DNA of 42,984 nt, from the IMG/VR virus record IMGVR_UViG_3300032820_001953, positions 1 to 42,984 of that record; one strand, written 5' to 3'. This stretch comes from a virus. Each line of letters starts with the position of its first letter. The stretch's first letter is position 1. Below the pieces are notes generated by a model, which worked only from the letters and a program-made list of their open reading frames with translations, was not told the DNA's origin and ran no database searches. Made by a program: the position numbers and the translations under genes. Positions 1 through 7,236 of the stretch are shown here, piece by piece.

Positions 1-2
1 AT

Positions 3-305
3 GCAATTAAAATGCAAAATGATGTACCTCAAGGATTAAGTTCTTGCATTTTTACAGAAAATTTAAGAGAAGCTGAAACATTTATATCTTCAGTTGGTTC
101 TGATTGCGGAATTGTAAATGTTAATATAGGACCATCAGGTGCAGAAATAGGTGGAGCATTTGGTGGAGAAAAAGATACAGGTGGTGGCAGAGAATCTGGA
201 TCTGATGCTTGGAAATCTTATATGAGAAGAACTACAGTTACAATTAATTATGGTAGAAAATTACCTTTAGCACAAGGTATAACTTTTGCATCTGATAAAA
301 AATAA
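3..305 (+). CDS. ALDH7-family aldehyde dehydrogenase, C-terminal part (5' end outside window)
   Basis: This is the last ~100 residues of an NAD(P)-dependent aldehyde dehydrogenase, closest in my recognition to the ALDH7 group (antiquitin / alpha-aminoadipic or piperideine-6-carboxylate dehydrogenase). Signatures seen are [48 protein letters not shown] and the C-terminal [12 protein letters not shown]. The frame is open to the window edge, and the three in-frame codons before the first ATG (position 12) continue the family consensus, so ATG 12 is internal. The catalytic cysteine and most of the NAD domain lie upstream and cannot be checked. Its stop overlaps the next ATG (TAATG), so it is co-transcribed with the downstream oxygenase. 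An enzyme of this family is unexpected in a T4-like phage; a host metabolic gene carried by the phage is the likely explanation. Confidence 0.85.
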   Translation, partial: AIKMQNDVPQGLSSCIFTENLREAETFISSVGSDCGIVNVNIGPSGAEIGGAFGGEKDTGGGRESGSDAWKSYMRRTTVTINYGRKLPLAQGITFASDKK

Positions 306-931
306 TGCCTAAAGGATTTTATAGAGATCAAGACATTTGTTTTGATATTAAAAAACTGCAAAATGCAATTAAAGAAGTAGATTCAAGAGTAGCAAGACAA
401 TCCCCATTAGGAAAAAATGACCTTACTGCAATTTGTTTAACACAAATACCTGAAGATCCAAATTCAATTACAGGCGGTAATGTTAGAGGTCTATATTGGA
501 CAAAACCAGATAGCACATATAAAGAAGTAGAAAGAGAAGCACCTATTAATGAATCACAATATTCAGAATTTGTTAAACTGTTTGAAGATACATATTTTAA
601 AGAAGTATACGATAAATTAACAACCAAATATGAATTAGGTAGAGTTAGATTACTTTGGAAAATGCCACGTACAACATTAAGTTGGCATAGAGACCCTGAA
701 CCCAGAATACATATTCCTATCATAACAAATTTTGGTGCTCGTATGTGTATAGGTGAAGTAGTTCATCATATGCCTGCAGATGGATCTGTATGGGTTACTA
801 ATAATACAAAATATCATAACGCATTTAACGGTGGAGAAGAAGATAGAATACATTTAGTTGCTACTGTTTTAAATTGCGATATGAAAATTTTTGATAGTTA
901 TCCAAATTCTTCTCTTAATCAAATTTGGTAA
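305..931 (+). CDS. Aspartyl/asparaginyl beta-hydroxylase-like 2OG-Fe(II) oxygenase
   Basis: This 208-residue protein carries the metal-binding pattern of the aspartyl/asparaginyl beta-hydroxylase family. There is an H-x-D pair in SWHRDPEPRIHIPI (His128, Asp130), a distal histidine in TKYHNAFNGG (His171), and a following arginine in EEDRIHLV that would hold 2-oxoglutarate. Family members use Fe(II), O2 and 2-oxoglutarate to hydroxylate protein side chains; the substrate here is unknown. It starts at the ATG that overlaps the stop of the aldehyde dehydrogenase. It ends shortly before a strong promoter, so it closes its transcription unit. It is one of two unrelated-looking 2OG oxygenases within 4 kb. 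Confidence 0.75.
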   Translation: MPKGFYRDQDICFDIKKLQNAIKEVDSRVARQSPLGKNDLTAICLTQIPEDPNSITGGNVRGLYWTKPDSTYKEVEREAPINESQYSEFVKLFEDTYFKEVYDKLTTKYELGRVRLLWKMPRTTLSWHRDPEPRIHIPIITNFGARMCIGEVVHHMPADGSVWVTNNTKYHNAFNGGEEDRIHLVATVLNCDMKIFDSYPNSSLNQIW

Positions 932-941
932 TCTACTCTAC

Positions 942-970
942 TTGACAATACAACCAATTTCCTTTATTAT
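942..970 (+). promoter_or_regulatory. Sigma-70 promoter (early type)
   Basis: TTGACA at 942-947 and TATTAT at 965-970 are separated by exactly 17 bases. Predicted transcription start is near 977, giving a leader of about 40 bases with a strong AAGGAG ribosome site at 1001-1006 ahead of the ATG at 1016. This is the best promoter in the window and drives the small gene that follows. Confidence 0.8.
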
Positions 971-1015
971 AGTACTAACATTGATAACAATTAATTATTT
1001 AAGGAGATATCTTCA

Positions 1016-1264
1016 ATGACAATTACTATACAAGAAAAAGTCCTTAATGCTTTAAACAACGGACAGGCTCTTTCTTCAGCAACGATCAAAAATAGATTTG
1101 GTGCTGGAAATCCAGGCTCTGTAATCCAATCTTTAAGATTTAAAGGATATCCAGTGTTTTTAAACACAAACAGTAAAACTGGTTGTAAAGTTTATAGAAC
1201 TGGTAAAGCACCACGAAAAGTAGTAGGTGCAGGATATAAAGCATTAGCAAAAGGCTTAATATAA
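1016..1264 (+). CDS. Small winged-helix-like phage protein
   Basis: This 82-residue basic protein has a predicted helix-turn-helix layout: IQEKVLNALNNGQAL, then SSATIKNRFGAGNPGSVIQSLRF, then a beta wing around GYPVFLNTN..GCKVYRTG. I recognise the pattern (IQEKVLNAL..., RFGAGNP...) as a conserved small protein of marine T4-like phages with no assigned role. The winged-helix fold is my inference; it may bind DNA. The gene stands alone between a near-consensus promoter with a strong ribosome site (AAGGAG, 9 bases upstream) and a hairpin plus a rho-independent terminator. That arrangement suggests abundant expression, perhaps from early in infection. Confidence 0.75.
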   Translation: MTITIQEKVLNALNNGQALSSATIKNRFGAGNPGSVIQSLRFKGYPVFLNTNSKTGCKVYRTGKAPRKVVGAGYKALAKGLI

Positions 1265-1291
1265 TATTAAGAACTCTGTTAGTTCTAATAT
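1264..1291 (+). other. Stem-loop after the small winged-helix gene
   Basis: AGAACT (1270-1275) pairs with AGTTCT (1281-1286) around a 5-base loop. The stem extends through a single bulged A into ATATT (1264-1268) pairing with AATAT (1287-1291). There is no U-tract, so it is more likely an mRNA 3'-end stabiliser or processing site than a terminator by itself. The real terminator follows a few bases later. Confidence 0.55.
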
Positions 1292-1294
1292 ACT

Positions 1295-1337
1295 AAAGGT
1301 CGTCTGTAACCTACGTAATAGGGGGCGACCTTTTTTT
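1295..1337 (+). terminator. Rho-independent terminator
   Basis: AAAGGTCG (1295-1302) pairs perfectly with CGACCTTT (1326-1333), followed by a run of T to 1337. The intervening bases contain a short inner stem (CCTA / TAGG). It separates the small winged-helix gene from the AAA ATPase gene, which has its own promoter. Confidence 0.85.
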
Positions 1338-1376
1338 ATGGCTAATGACCCGCTATTTTACTCGTTTCTTAGGCTA

Positions 1377-1405
1377 TTGACTTTTTGGCTTAAAGGCTTT
1401 ATTAT
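1377..1405 (+). promoter_or_regulatory. Sigma-70 promoter (early type)
   Basis: TTGACT at 1377-1382 and TATTAT at 1400-1405 with a 17-base spacer. A second candidate -10, TATAAT at 1406-1411, is too far from this -35 box. The predicted start near 1412 gives a leader of about 24 bases with a purine-rich ribosome site (GAAGGG) before the ATG at 1436. It would drive the AAA ATPase, ligase and downstream small genes. Confidence 0.7.
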
Positions 1406-1435
1406 TATAATAAAGGCAACAGAAGGGCAAAATAA

Positions 1436-2440
1436 ATGAATAAACAAATCTACGTTTTAGAAGGAAGTTACCGAAATAGAAAAGTCGAAAATACTACTTT
1501 TAAATTAGTTAAACCATACCAACCATATCCACATAAAGAAGGTGGATTCATCACAGTAAAAATAAACGATCTCACACAATATCCGGGTGCTACAAAAGAT
1601 CATATAAGAATTAGTTTAAACAACGAAAATCAATTAAGAGATAAACCACCAGAATCTCGTAAAGAAGAAACTGACGCAGAAGTTGTTGAAAGAATGCGTA
1701 AACGTTTTGAAATTTTAGATTCAATGACTAAAGCAACCAAAAAAGGAGACATCAGAGCAATGATAGTATCTGGCCCTCCAGGTGTTGGTAAGTCATATGG
1801 TGTTGAAAAAGTTTTAGAAAGATATGGAGTTATATCTACATTAGGAGATTCTAAAAAGAAATATGAAGTTGTCAAAGGTGCCATGAGTGCTATTGGACTA
1901 TATGTCAAATTATACAATTTTCAAGAAAAAGATTGTGTTGTAGTATTTGATGATTGCGATAGTGTTTTATTAGATGACCTATCTTTAAACTTATTAAAAG
2001 CGGCTTTAGATTCTAAACGAACTAGAAGAATATGTTGGAATACAGATTCACATATGCTACGTAGGGAGAATGTACCAGATCATTTTGAATTTAGAGGTTC
2101 TGCTATATTCATTACTAACATTAAATTTGATAATGTAAAATCTAAAAAATTAAGAGACCATTTAGATGCATTAGAATCTAGATGTCACTACATAGATTTA
2201 ACAATTGATACTATGAGAGAAAAAATCTTAAGAATTAAACAAATCGTAGGAGACGGTATGTTAAATGAATATGCTTTACCAGAAGATGTTAAGCAAGAAA
2301 TAATTCAATGGATAGAAGGTCATAAAAGAAGACTTAGAGAAGTAAGTCTTAGAACTGTACTTAAAGTAGCAGACTTGGCTAAAAGTTTTCCAGATAATTG
2401 GAAAGCAATGGCTGAAAATACAATTTTAAAACCGAGGTAA
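1436..2440 (+). CDS. Phage AAA ATPase
   Basis: This 334-residue protein has a Walker A motif GPPGVGKS near residues 118-125, preceded by the strand AMIVS. Walker B is VVVFDDCD, and an arginine-rich sensor region (GSAIFITNIKF, ALESRCHYIDL) follows. The first ~95 residues have no domain I recognise. The core resembles AAA proteins carried by marine T4-like phages. Its place directly before DNA ligase (one base between the genes) suggests a DNA-replication or repair role, perhaps helicase- or remodeller-like. The specific substrate is not evident. It should be transcribed from the promoter at 1377-1405. Confidence 0.75.
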   Translation: MNKQIYVLEGSYRNRKVENTTFKLVKPYQPYPHKEGGFITVKINDLTQYPGATKDHIRISLNNENQLRDKPPESRKEETDAEVVERMRKRFEILDSMTKATKKGDIRAMIVSGPPGVGKSYGVEKVLERYGVISTLGDSKKKYEVVKGAMSAIGLYVKLYNFQEKDCVVVFDDCDSVLLDDLSLNLLKAALDSKRTRRICWNTDSHMLRRENVPDHFEFRGSAIFITNIKFDNVKSKKLRDHLDALESRCHYIDLTIDTMREKILRIKQIVGDGMLNEYALPEDVKQEIIQWIEGHKRRLREVSLRTVLKVADLAKSFPDNWKAMAENTILKPR

Positions 2441-2441
2441 T

Positions 2442-3776
2442 ATGAGAACACAACCACAAGAAGTAATAGCAAAACTAGAAGCAGATAATTCTAGACTTAA
2501 AAAAGAAGCAATAGTTTTAGATGCAATGAAAGAAGGATTGGACGAATTCTTTGAAGGTCTAAAAATGTGTTTAGACAAACTATACACATTTGGAGTTAAA
2601 CAAGTACCTACTAAAGATGACGTTATATCAGCTCAAGGCTGTGAATGGAAAGTGTTTAAAAAATTAGCTGAACAACTTTATAATAGAGAACTTACAGGAC
2701 ACGCGGCTCGTGATGCAATTAAACTTGTAATGAGTTCTGCAACGCCAGAACAATGGAATGGCTTTTATAGAAGAATCTTAATTAAAGATTTAAGATGTGG
2801 TGTTACAGAAAAAACTGTAAACAATGTTGCAAAGAAAAACAAATTTAAACAATATACAATTCCAGTATTCACTTGTCAATTAGCACAAGACTCTGCAAAA
2901 CACGATAAGAAACTTACTGGTAAGAAAATGTTAGAAGTTAAATTAGATGGTGCTAGAGTTGTATCAATTGTTTATCCAGATGGCAAAGTTGATATGTTTA
3001 GCAGAAATGGAAAAGAGCTAAACAACTTTGGACATATTGCAGATGAAATAAGTGAAGTAGTTAAAAATTCTCCACCACCTTATCCTTTAATTTTAGACGG
3101 TGAAGTAATGAGTGATAACTTTCAAGACTTAATGAAACAAATTCATAGAAAAAGTTCTGCAACAGCCAAAGATGCTAAACTGCATTTATTTGATTTTATT
3201 CCATTAGCAGATTTCAAAAAAGGCATTTGGAATAAAAGCCAAAAGGATAGAACAGAAATGGTTAAGGCTTGGTACGAACAACATAAGGCAAGTCTAACAA
3301 CTGTAGAAGTGTTAGATCATGAAATAGTTGACTTGGACACAGAAGAAGGGCAAAAGACGTACACAGCGATTAATAAGAGGGCAGTAGACGGGGGATATGA
3401 AGGTATCATGATAAAAGACCTAGACGCTCCATATGAGTGTAAAAGAACTACGTCTTGGTTAAAATTAAAACCATTTATTGAAGTATCATTGAAAGTAATT
3501 GACACAGAAGAAGGTACAGGTAAAAATGTAGGTAAATTAGGAGCACTTATTGTTGAAGGTACAGATGATGGCAAGTTTATTAAAACGAATGTAGGATCTG
3601 GTTTAACTGATGAAAATAGAGAAGAATTTTGGAAAGCAAAAGGAAAACTTACAGGACAAATAGTAGAAGTTAGAGCAGATGCAATTACACAGAATCAAGA
3701 TACAAAAAATGAATGGAGTCTTAGATTTCCAAGGTTCTTAAGATTTAGAGGATTTGATGTCGGAGAAAAAATTTAA
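2442..3776 (+). CDS. ATP-dependent DNA ligase (T4 gp30 type)
   Basis: The 444-residue protein has the nucleotidyltransferase motifs in order. Motif I is EVKLDGARV, with the AMP-accepting Lys at residue 167. Motif III is LILDGEV, motif IV is YEGIMIKD and motif V is SWLKLKP. A C-terminal OB-fold region (EGTGKNVGKLGALIVE ... RFPRFLRFRG) follows. It seals nicks in phage DNA during replication, recombination and repair using ATP. The first ~150 residues form the helical DNA-binding domain expected of T4-type ligases. It follows the AAA ATPase by one base and overlaps the start of the next gene, so it is part of an operon. Confidence 0.93.
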   Translation: MRTQPQEVIAKLEADNSRLKKEAIVLDAMKEGLDEFFEGLKMCLDKLYTFGVKQVPTKDDVISAQGCEWKVFKKLAEQLYNRELTGHAARDAIKLVMSSATPEQWNGFYRRILIKDLRCGVTEKTVNNVAKKNKFKQYTIPVFTCQLAQDSAKHDKKLTGKKMLEVKLDGARVVSIVYPDGKVDMFSRNGKELNNFGHIADEISEVVKNSPPPYPLILDGEVMSDNFQDLMKQIHRKSSATAKDAKLHLFDFIPLADFKKGIWNKSQKDRTEMVKAWYEQHKASLTTVEVLDHEIVDLDTEEGQKTYTAINKRAVDGGYEGIMIKDLDAPYECKRTTSWLKLKPFIEVSLKVIDTEEGTGKNVGKLGALIVEGTDDGKFIKTNVGSGLTDENREEFWKAKGKLTGQIVEVRADAITQNQDTKNEWSLRFPRFLRFRGFDVGEKI

Positions 3777-4431
3777 AGATACTTTAGCTATGGACTTGTG
3801 GTTTCCTACAATTGTATGGAACGACAACTTAAAACACATCGATAATAAGATGTTAAATAATTATGTCTTAAATCTTAAAGAAAAAGATAAAGGACGAATT
3901 GTAACTAATTATGGTGGTTGGCAAAGTAACATGATTAAAAGCAAAATTCACGAAGATTTATCACCAAGTGAAAATACTGATATAATAGAAAAATTTATTG
4001 AATCATTACAAAATGCAATTAACCAATGTGTTAAAATGGCAGGGTTAATGGATTTACAAATATGTGACTATTGGTGGAACATAAATTATAAAGGTGATTA
4101 TAATAAACCACACCATCACAGTGATAGTATTTTAAGTGGTGTTTATTATATTGATATACCAGAAGACAATATGGGAGATATTCACTTTGAAAGAGAAGAC
4201 CCAGCACAATATTTTCTTCCTAGATATATGCCTACGCGAAATAAATTAACTTCTACTAGAGCTACGTATAAACCTAAAACAGGTGGTTTATTAATTTTTC
4301 CTAGTTGGGTTACGCATAGTGTAGATGGTAATAAAACAGATAAACCTAGAATATCAATGAGTTTTAATACAACTATTGCCCGAACACCTGCTAATGACGA
4401 ACTAGCAAGAATGAATGGATTTAAAATATGA
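3757..4431 (+). CDS. 2OG-Fe(II) oxygenase of the PF13759 type
   Basis: The protein (224 residues from ATG 3757) has the family pattern HHHSDSILSGVYYIDIP, with metal ligands in the HHHSD stretch at residues 119-123. The distal half reads GGLLIFPSWVTHSVDGN, with the second metal histidine at residue 187, then an arginine in PRISMSFNTT for 2-oxoglutarate. Such small oxygenases are common in marine T4-like phages; the substrate is unknown. I chose ATG 3757 over the TTG three bases before and over ATG 3790 because AGAGGA sits at ribosome-site distance from it. It overlaps the ligase end by 20 bases and is followed by an ATGA-type overlap. Confidence 0.82.
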   Translation: MSEKKFKDTLAMDLWFPTIVWNDNLKHIDNKMLNNYVLNLKEKDKGRIVTNYGGWQSNMIKSKIHEDLSPSENTDIIEKFIESLQNAINQCVKMAGLMDLQICDYWWNINYKGDYNKPHHHSDSILSGVYYIDIPEDNMGDIHFEREDPAQYFLPRYMPTRNKLTSTRATYKPKTGGLLIFPSWVTHSVDGNKTDKPRISMSFNTTIARTPANDELARMNGFKI

Positions 4432-4682
4432 GAAATCAATGGTACATTAAAATATATGCAATAACAATTATTGTTTTAGCATTGTTATTTTTTGCTTATA
4501 ACTCAAATGCTGAAGATAAAAAACCTGGATTACAAGGGTGGGGTAATAAGTTATTTGAAGTATTAGACCAAGAAGTTCAAGACACTAAATCTTACCAAAA
4601 GAAACAATGGGAAAAGATGAAAAGACAGTTTAAAAATTTATTTAATAGAAGCGAAAAAGAGTGGAATGAATTAGATGAGTGA
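4428..4682 (+). CDS. Small exported protein
   Basis: This 84-residue protein has a clear signal peptide: a basic N-terminus (MRNQWYIK), a hydrophobic stretch IYAITIIVLALLFFAY and a likely cleavage site after NSNA. The mature part is charged and helical (KKQWEKMKRQFKNLF), with no conserved domain I recognise. It would be secreted to the periplasm or tethered in the inner membrane. It overlaps both neighbours by a few bases, so it is translated within the ligase-oxygenase operon. Function unknown. Confidence 0.65.
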   Translation: MRNQWYIKIYAITIIVLALLFFAYNSNAEDKKPGLQGWGNKLFEVLDQEVQDTKSYQKKQWEKMKRQFKNLFNRSEKEWNELDE

Positions 4683-4971
4683 AGACATTAAAACAAAATA
4701 TGACAGACTAGAGCACCCAGCTTTTGGACGTAAAGAACCTAAGCCAATGACTTTAGAACAAGAAAAAGAAGAATGGGATTTTTGTATGGACCAAGCAGAT
4801 CACGATACAATGTTAAGAAGAGAAATGGCAAGAATTAGAAGAGAATGGGCACCTTGGAAAGAAAAAGATGTAACAGATACACATAAAGTTATCTATGAGG
4901 CAGAAAGAAGAGTTAAATTATTGCCTAAGAAAGATATTAATAAACATAAGCCTGGTGCACATGAAATATAG
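4675..4971 (+). CDS. Conserved-type hypothetical protein, highly charged
   Basis: This 98-residue soluble protein is rich in Glu, Lys, Arg and Trp, with a probable long helix over residues 25-65 (EQEKEEWDFCMDQ ... MARIRREWAPW). No signal peptide, membrane segment or catalytic motif is visible. It starts inside the end of the exported-protein gene (8-base overlap) and overlaps the next small gene by 11 bases. It therefore appears to be part of a translationally coupled chain of small genes. I do not recognise the family. Confidence 0.6.
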   Translation: MSEDIKTKYDRLEHPAFGRKEPKPMTLEQEKEEWDFCMDQADHDTMLRREMARIRREWAPWKEKDVTDTHKVIYEAERRVKLLPKKDINKHKPGAHEI

Positions 4972-5176
4972 GGCCAGTACACTTAAAAAATATCAACTAT
5001 TATCAGATAAAATTAATGATGAGCAATGGAGTACTCCTCGACTTAAAGAATTTTGGAAAAAAAATCGAAAATTTGAAAAATGGTTTAAGGAAAATGTTTT
5101 AGATGATTATTCAAAAGAGTCTGGTCATAGATTTTTTCCTTCAAAGTTTAGGGGAGAATATGGTGAAGGAAAATGA
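4961..5176 (+). CDS. Small basic hypothetical protein
   Basis: A 71-residue, Lys/Arg-rich soluble protein (MKYRASTLKKYQLL ... FPSKFRGEYGEGK). The open frame extends 22 codons further upstream to 4895. I prefer ATG 4961 because it gives the same short overlap (11 bases) used between all neighbours and avoids a 77-base overlap. It has no recognisable domain. The composition suggests nucleic-acid or protein binding, but that is only a guess. Confidence 0.55.
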   Translation: MKYRASTLKKYQLLSDKINDEQWSTPRLKEFWKKNRKFEKWFKENVLDDYSKESGHRFFPSKFRGEYGEGK

Positions 5177-5406
5177 ATGAATTAATATTTGGTATATTAT
5201 TAATATTTGGATTAGGTATAATAGTTGGCTGGTATATGTCTAATACAATAAACAAAACTAGATACGAAAGTATATTAAAAAATAGTGCAATGATGATGGG
5301 TATGACTAGAGAAGTTTGGGAAAGAATTATTAAAGCAAAAAGGATGGAACATGGCGTTCAAAAAAAGAATGTTCAACAAGACTCCGAGAAGAATACATCG
5401 GAATAA
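5173..5406 (+). CDS. Small single-span membrane protein
   Basis: A 77-residue protein with one N-terminal transmembrane helix (IFGILLIFGLGIIVGWYM, residues ~5-22), followed by a charged tail ending in KKNVQQDSEKNTSE. It has no cleavage site, so it probably stays anchored in the inner membrane with the tail in the cytoplasm. It overlaps its upstream neighbour by 4 bases (ATGA). A second small gene begins out of frame inside its 3' end at 5351. Function unknown. Confidence 0.6.
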   Translation: MNELIFGILLIFGLGIIVGWYMSNTINKTRYESILKNSAMMMGMTREVWERIIKAKRMEHGVQKKNVQQDSEKNTSE

Positions 5407-5485
5407 AGGTGGACGTAAAAAAGGAACAGTTTCCATCAAACCTATCAAAATAAAAAAACCAAAACAATCGGTCTGGTTTCCTTAA
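5351..5485 (+). CDS. Tiny basic protein (44 aa), overlapping gene
   Basis: An ATG at 5351 opens a 44-codon frame to TAA 5483-5485. The product (MAFKKRMFNKTPRRIHRNKG ... PKQSVWFP) is extremely basic: about 40% of its residues are Lys or Arg. It overlaps the last 56 bases of the membrane-protein gene in another frame and uses the otherwise empty stretch before the next gene. A weak purine-rich site (AGGATGGAAC) precedes it. It could be a nucleic-acid-binding or host-takeover peptide. Its reality rests on position and composition only. Confidence 0.45.
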   Translation: MAFKKRMFNKTPRRIHRNKGGRKKGTVSIKPIKIKKPKQSVWFP

Positions 5486-5527
5486 ATCACTATTTTTCTT
5501 TACTCAAGACTATATAAGAAATATAGC

Positions 5528-6349
5528 ATGACTGAAAAAACGGAAATTCAAAAACCCTCAATACAGGAACGAGTTGCAAAAAGAGTACAACAAATTGCTC
5601 AACCAATTGAACTATGGTTAGACAGATTAGTTGCAAAACCTGAAAAATTTAATCCTGAAAATTACAAATTACTAGATCATCTTAAAAAAGAAAAAACAAA
5701 AGGTCAACACGCAAGAAAACTTAAAGAATTATATCAAGGACAATATGATGAAATCTTTTTTTATTATAAAGCAAAAAAGAAACCATTTGAAGAACTTAAT
5801 GATGATGATCAACAGTTGGTAGAGTCATATAACGAATTTAGTAAAGAAGAACTTCAATTACACATTAAAACATACGAACATATATTCAAGGCTTGTGATT
5901 ATATGATAGGTATAGCTAATGCTAATAGAAAATCAAGGAAAAGAAAACCTATTAGTAAAACAAAAGCAATTTCAAAATTAAAATATAAACGTGAAGATGA
6001 CAGGCTAAAATTGATTAGTATAAATCCAGAAGATATAATAGGTTGTGAAGAACTATGGGTTTATAACACTAAAACTAGAAAACTAGGATACTATGTAACA
6101 TCTACATTTGATCCAAGAGGTATGGAGCGAGAGGGCACTGGATTAGGTGTTAAAGGTACTTCGATATTTAGGTTTAATGAAGAAATTAGTGTACAAAAAA
6201 CACTAAGAAAACCCCCAGAACAGCTTCCACACTTTATAAACGGTCCTAAGACTAAATTAAAAGAAGACCTTGATAATATTAAAGCAATGGGCTTAAAATT
6301 AAATGGACGTATTAATCCAGACGTTATATTACTTCGGGCTATTAGATAA
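5528..6349 (+). CDS. Conserved hypothetical protein (273 aa)
   Basis: A soluble, Lys/Glu-rich protein. The first half is helical (IQERVAKRVQQIAQPIELWL, then KEKTKGQHARKLKELYQGQYDEIFFYY). The second half is richer in beta strands, ending in QKTLRKPPEQLPHFINGPKTK. I recall similar proteins in marine T4-like phages but not a function. It begins a new unit after a 42-base gap that has no clear promoter; a TATATAAG stretch at 5511-5518 lacks a matching -35 box. The next gene's late promoter is built on its stop codon. It may be a virion or assembly component, judged by its place before fibre genes. Confidence 0.6.
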   Translation: MTEKTEIQKPSIQERVAKRVQQIAQPIELWLDRLVAKPEKFNPENYKLLDHLKKEKTKGQHARKLKELYQGQYDEIFFYYKAKKKPFEELNDDDQQLVESYNEFSKEELQLHIKTYEHIFKACDYMIGIANANRKSRKRKPISKTKAISKLKYKREDDRLKLISINPEDIIGCEELWVYNTKTRKLGYYVTSTFDPRGMEREGTGLGVKGTSIFRFNEEISVQKTLRKPPEQLPHFINGPKTKLKEDLDNIKAMGLKLNGRINPDVILLRAIR

Positions 6350-6352
6350 ATA
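6345..6352 (+). promoter_or_regulatory. T4-type late promoter (GATAAATA), leaderless
   Basis: The GATAAATA box contains the TAA stop of the preceding gene (6347-6349). It is followed by exactly 5 bases and then the ATG at 6358. In T4 the late octamer ends at about -6, so the A of this ATG is the predicted +1. There is no ribosome site in the spacer. Confidence 0.7.
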
Positions 6353-6357
6353 ATTGC

Positions 6358-7236
6358 ATGAGTACAAAAGACGACATAATTCACATTAAAGCAGGACTAG
6401 TAACATTGGGTGATGCTATAGAAAAATTGACTGTTTCTGTAGATGATTCAGATGAAGTAGCTAATGTTAGCAAATCTATTAATTTTAAAGGTACTGCAGA
6501 TAACTCTATATATGGCAAGGGCTTATCTTGGAGTGGCTATGGTAATAAAAAACAACTAAACTACCAAACCAATCCTGATAGACTATGGAGTAGCGACATT
6601 ATAGACATTAATAAAGGCTCCCATTTTTCTGTAGATAATACATTTGTATTAAGTGAAGTAGAATTAGGGCCAACAGTTAAAACTTCTAATCTTAAAAAAG
6701 TTGGTATATTAGAAGGATTAGCAGTTAACGGAAATGTTAATTTTGACTCTTTTGTATTTTATGACTCAGGATTCAGTCGACTAGGAATAGGAACCGAACT
6801 TCCAAATGGACAATTATCGGTATCTTCTAACGACGTAGAATTTAGAGTACAACCAAATGAAGACAACGCAGAAATAGGAACCTACACAACTGCATCATTG
6901 AGGATCCAAACAGATAACACAGATAGAATTACTATAGGTGCTCATGGAGACGTTAAAATTGGAACACAAGGTGGTCAAACAACGTTAAATGTTTACGGCA
7001 AAGTTGGAATAGGCGTTACTAATCTTGATAACAACATATCTTTAGACGTTGACGGTCCAATTAGATTTCAAAGTAAAAAATTCCAAACAGGTACTGAAGC
7101 ACCAACAGAAGGTTCTCATTCCCAAGGAGATGTTACTTGGAATAGCAATCCTACTCCAGGAAACGTTATGGGTTGGGTATGCGTTCAAACAGGAACACCT
7201 GGCTTATGGAAATCTTTCGGAAATATCGGAAATTAG
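6358..7236 (+). CDS. Fibre-like virion structural protein
   Basis: This 292-residue protein is Gly/Asn/Thr-rich and beta-repetitive. Its modules are typical of phage tail-fibre shafts: SRLGIGTELPNGQLSVSSND, RITIGAHGDVKIGT and GKVGIGVTNLDNNISLDVDG. The C-terminus, GTPGLWKSFGNIGN, resembles the short caps seen at the ends of marine phage fibres. The N-terminal 60 residues differ and may be the attachment region. It should be made late, from the box at 6345-6352, with the ATG at the predicted transcript start. It is separate from the main fibre block by about 3.4 kb. Confidence 0.7.
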   Translation: MSTKDDIIHIKAGLVTLGDAIEKLTVSVDDSDEVANVSKSINFKGTADNSIYGKGLSWSGYGNKKQLNYQTNPDRLWSSDIIDINKGSHFSVDNTFVLSEVELGPTVKTSNLKKVGILEGLAVNGNVNFDSFVFYDSGFSRLGIGTELPNGQLSVSSNDVEFRVQPNEDNAEIGTYTTASLRIQTDNTDRITIGAHGDVKIGTQGGQTTLNVYGKVGIGVTNLDNNISLDVDGPIRFQSKKFQTGTEAPTEGSHSQGDVTWNSNPTPGNVMGWVCVQTGTPGLWKSFGNIGN

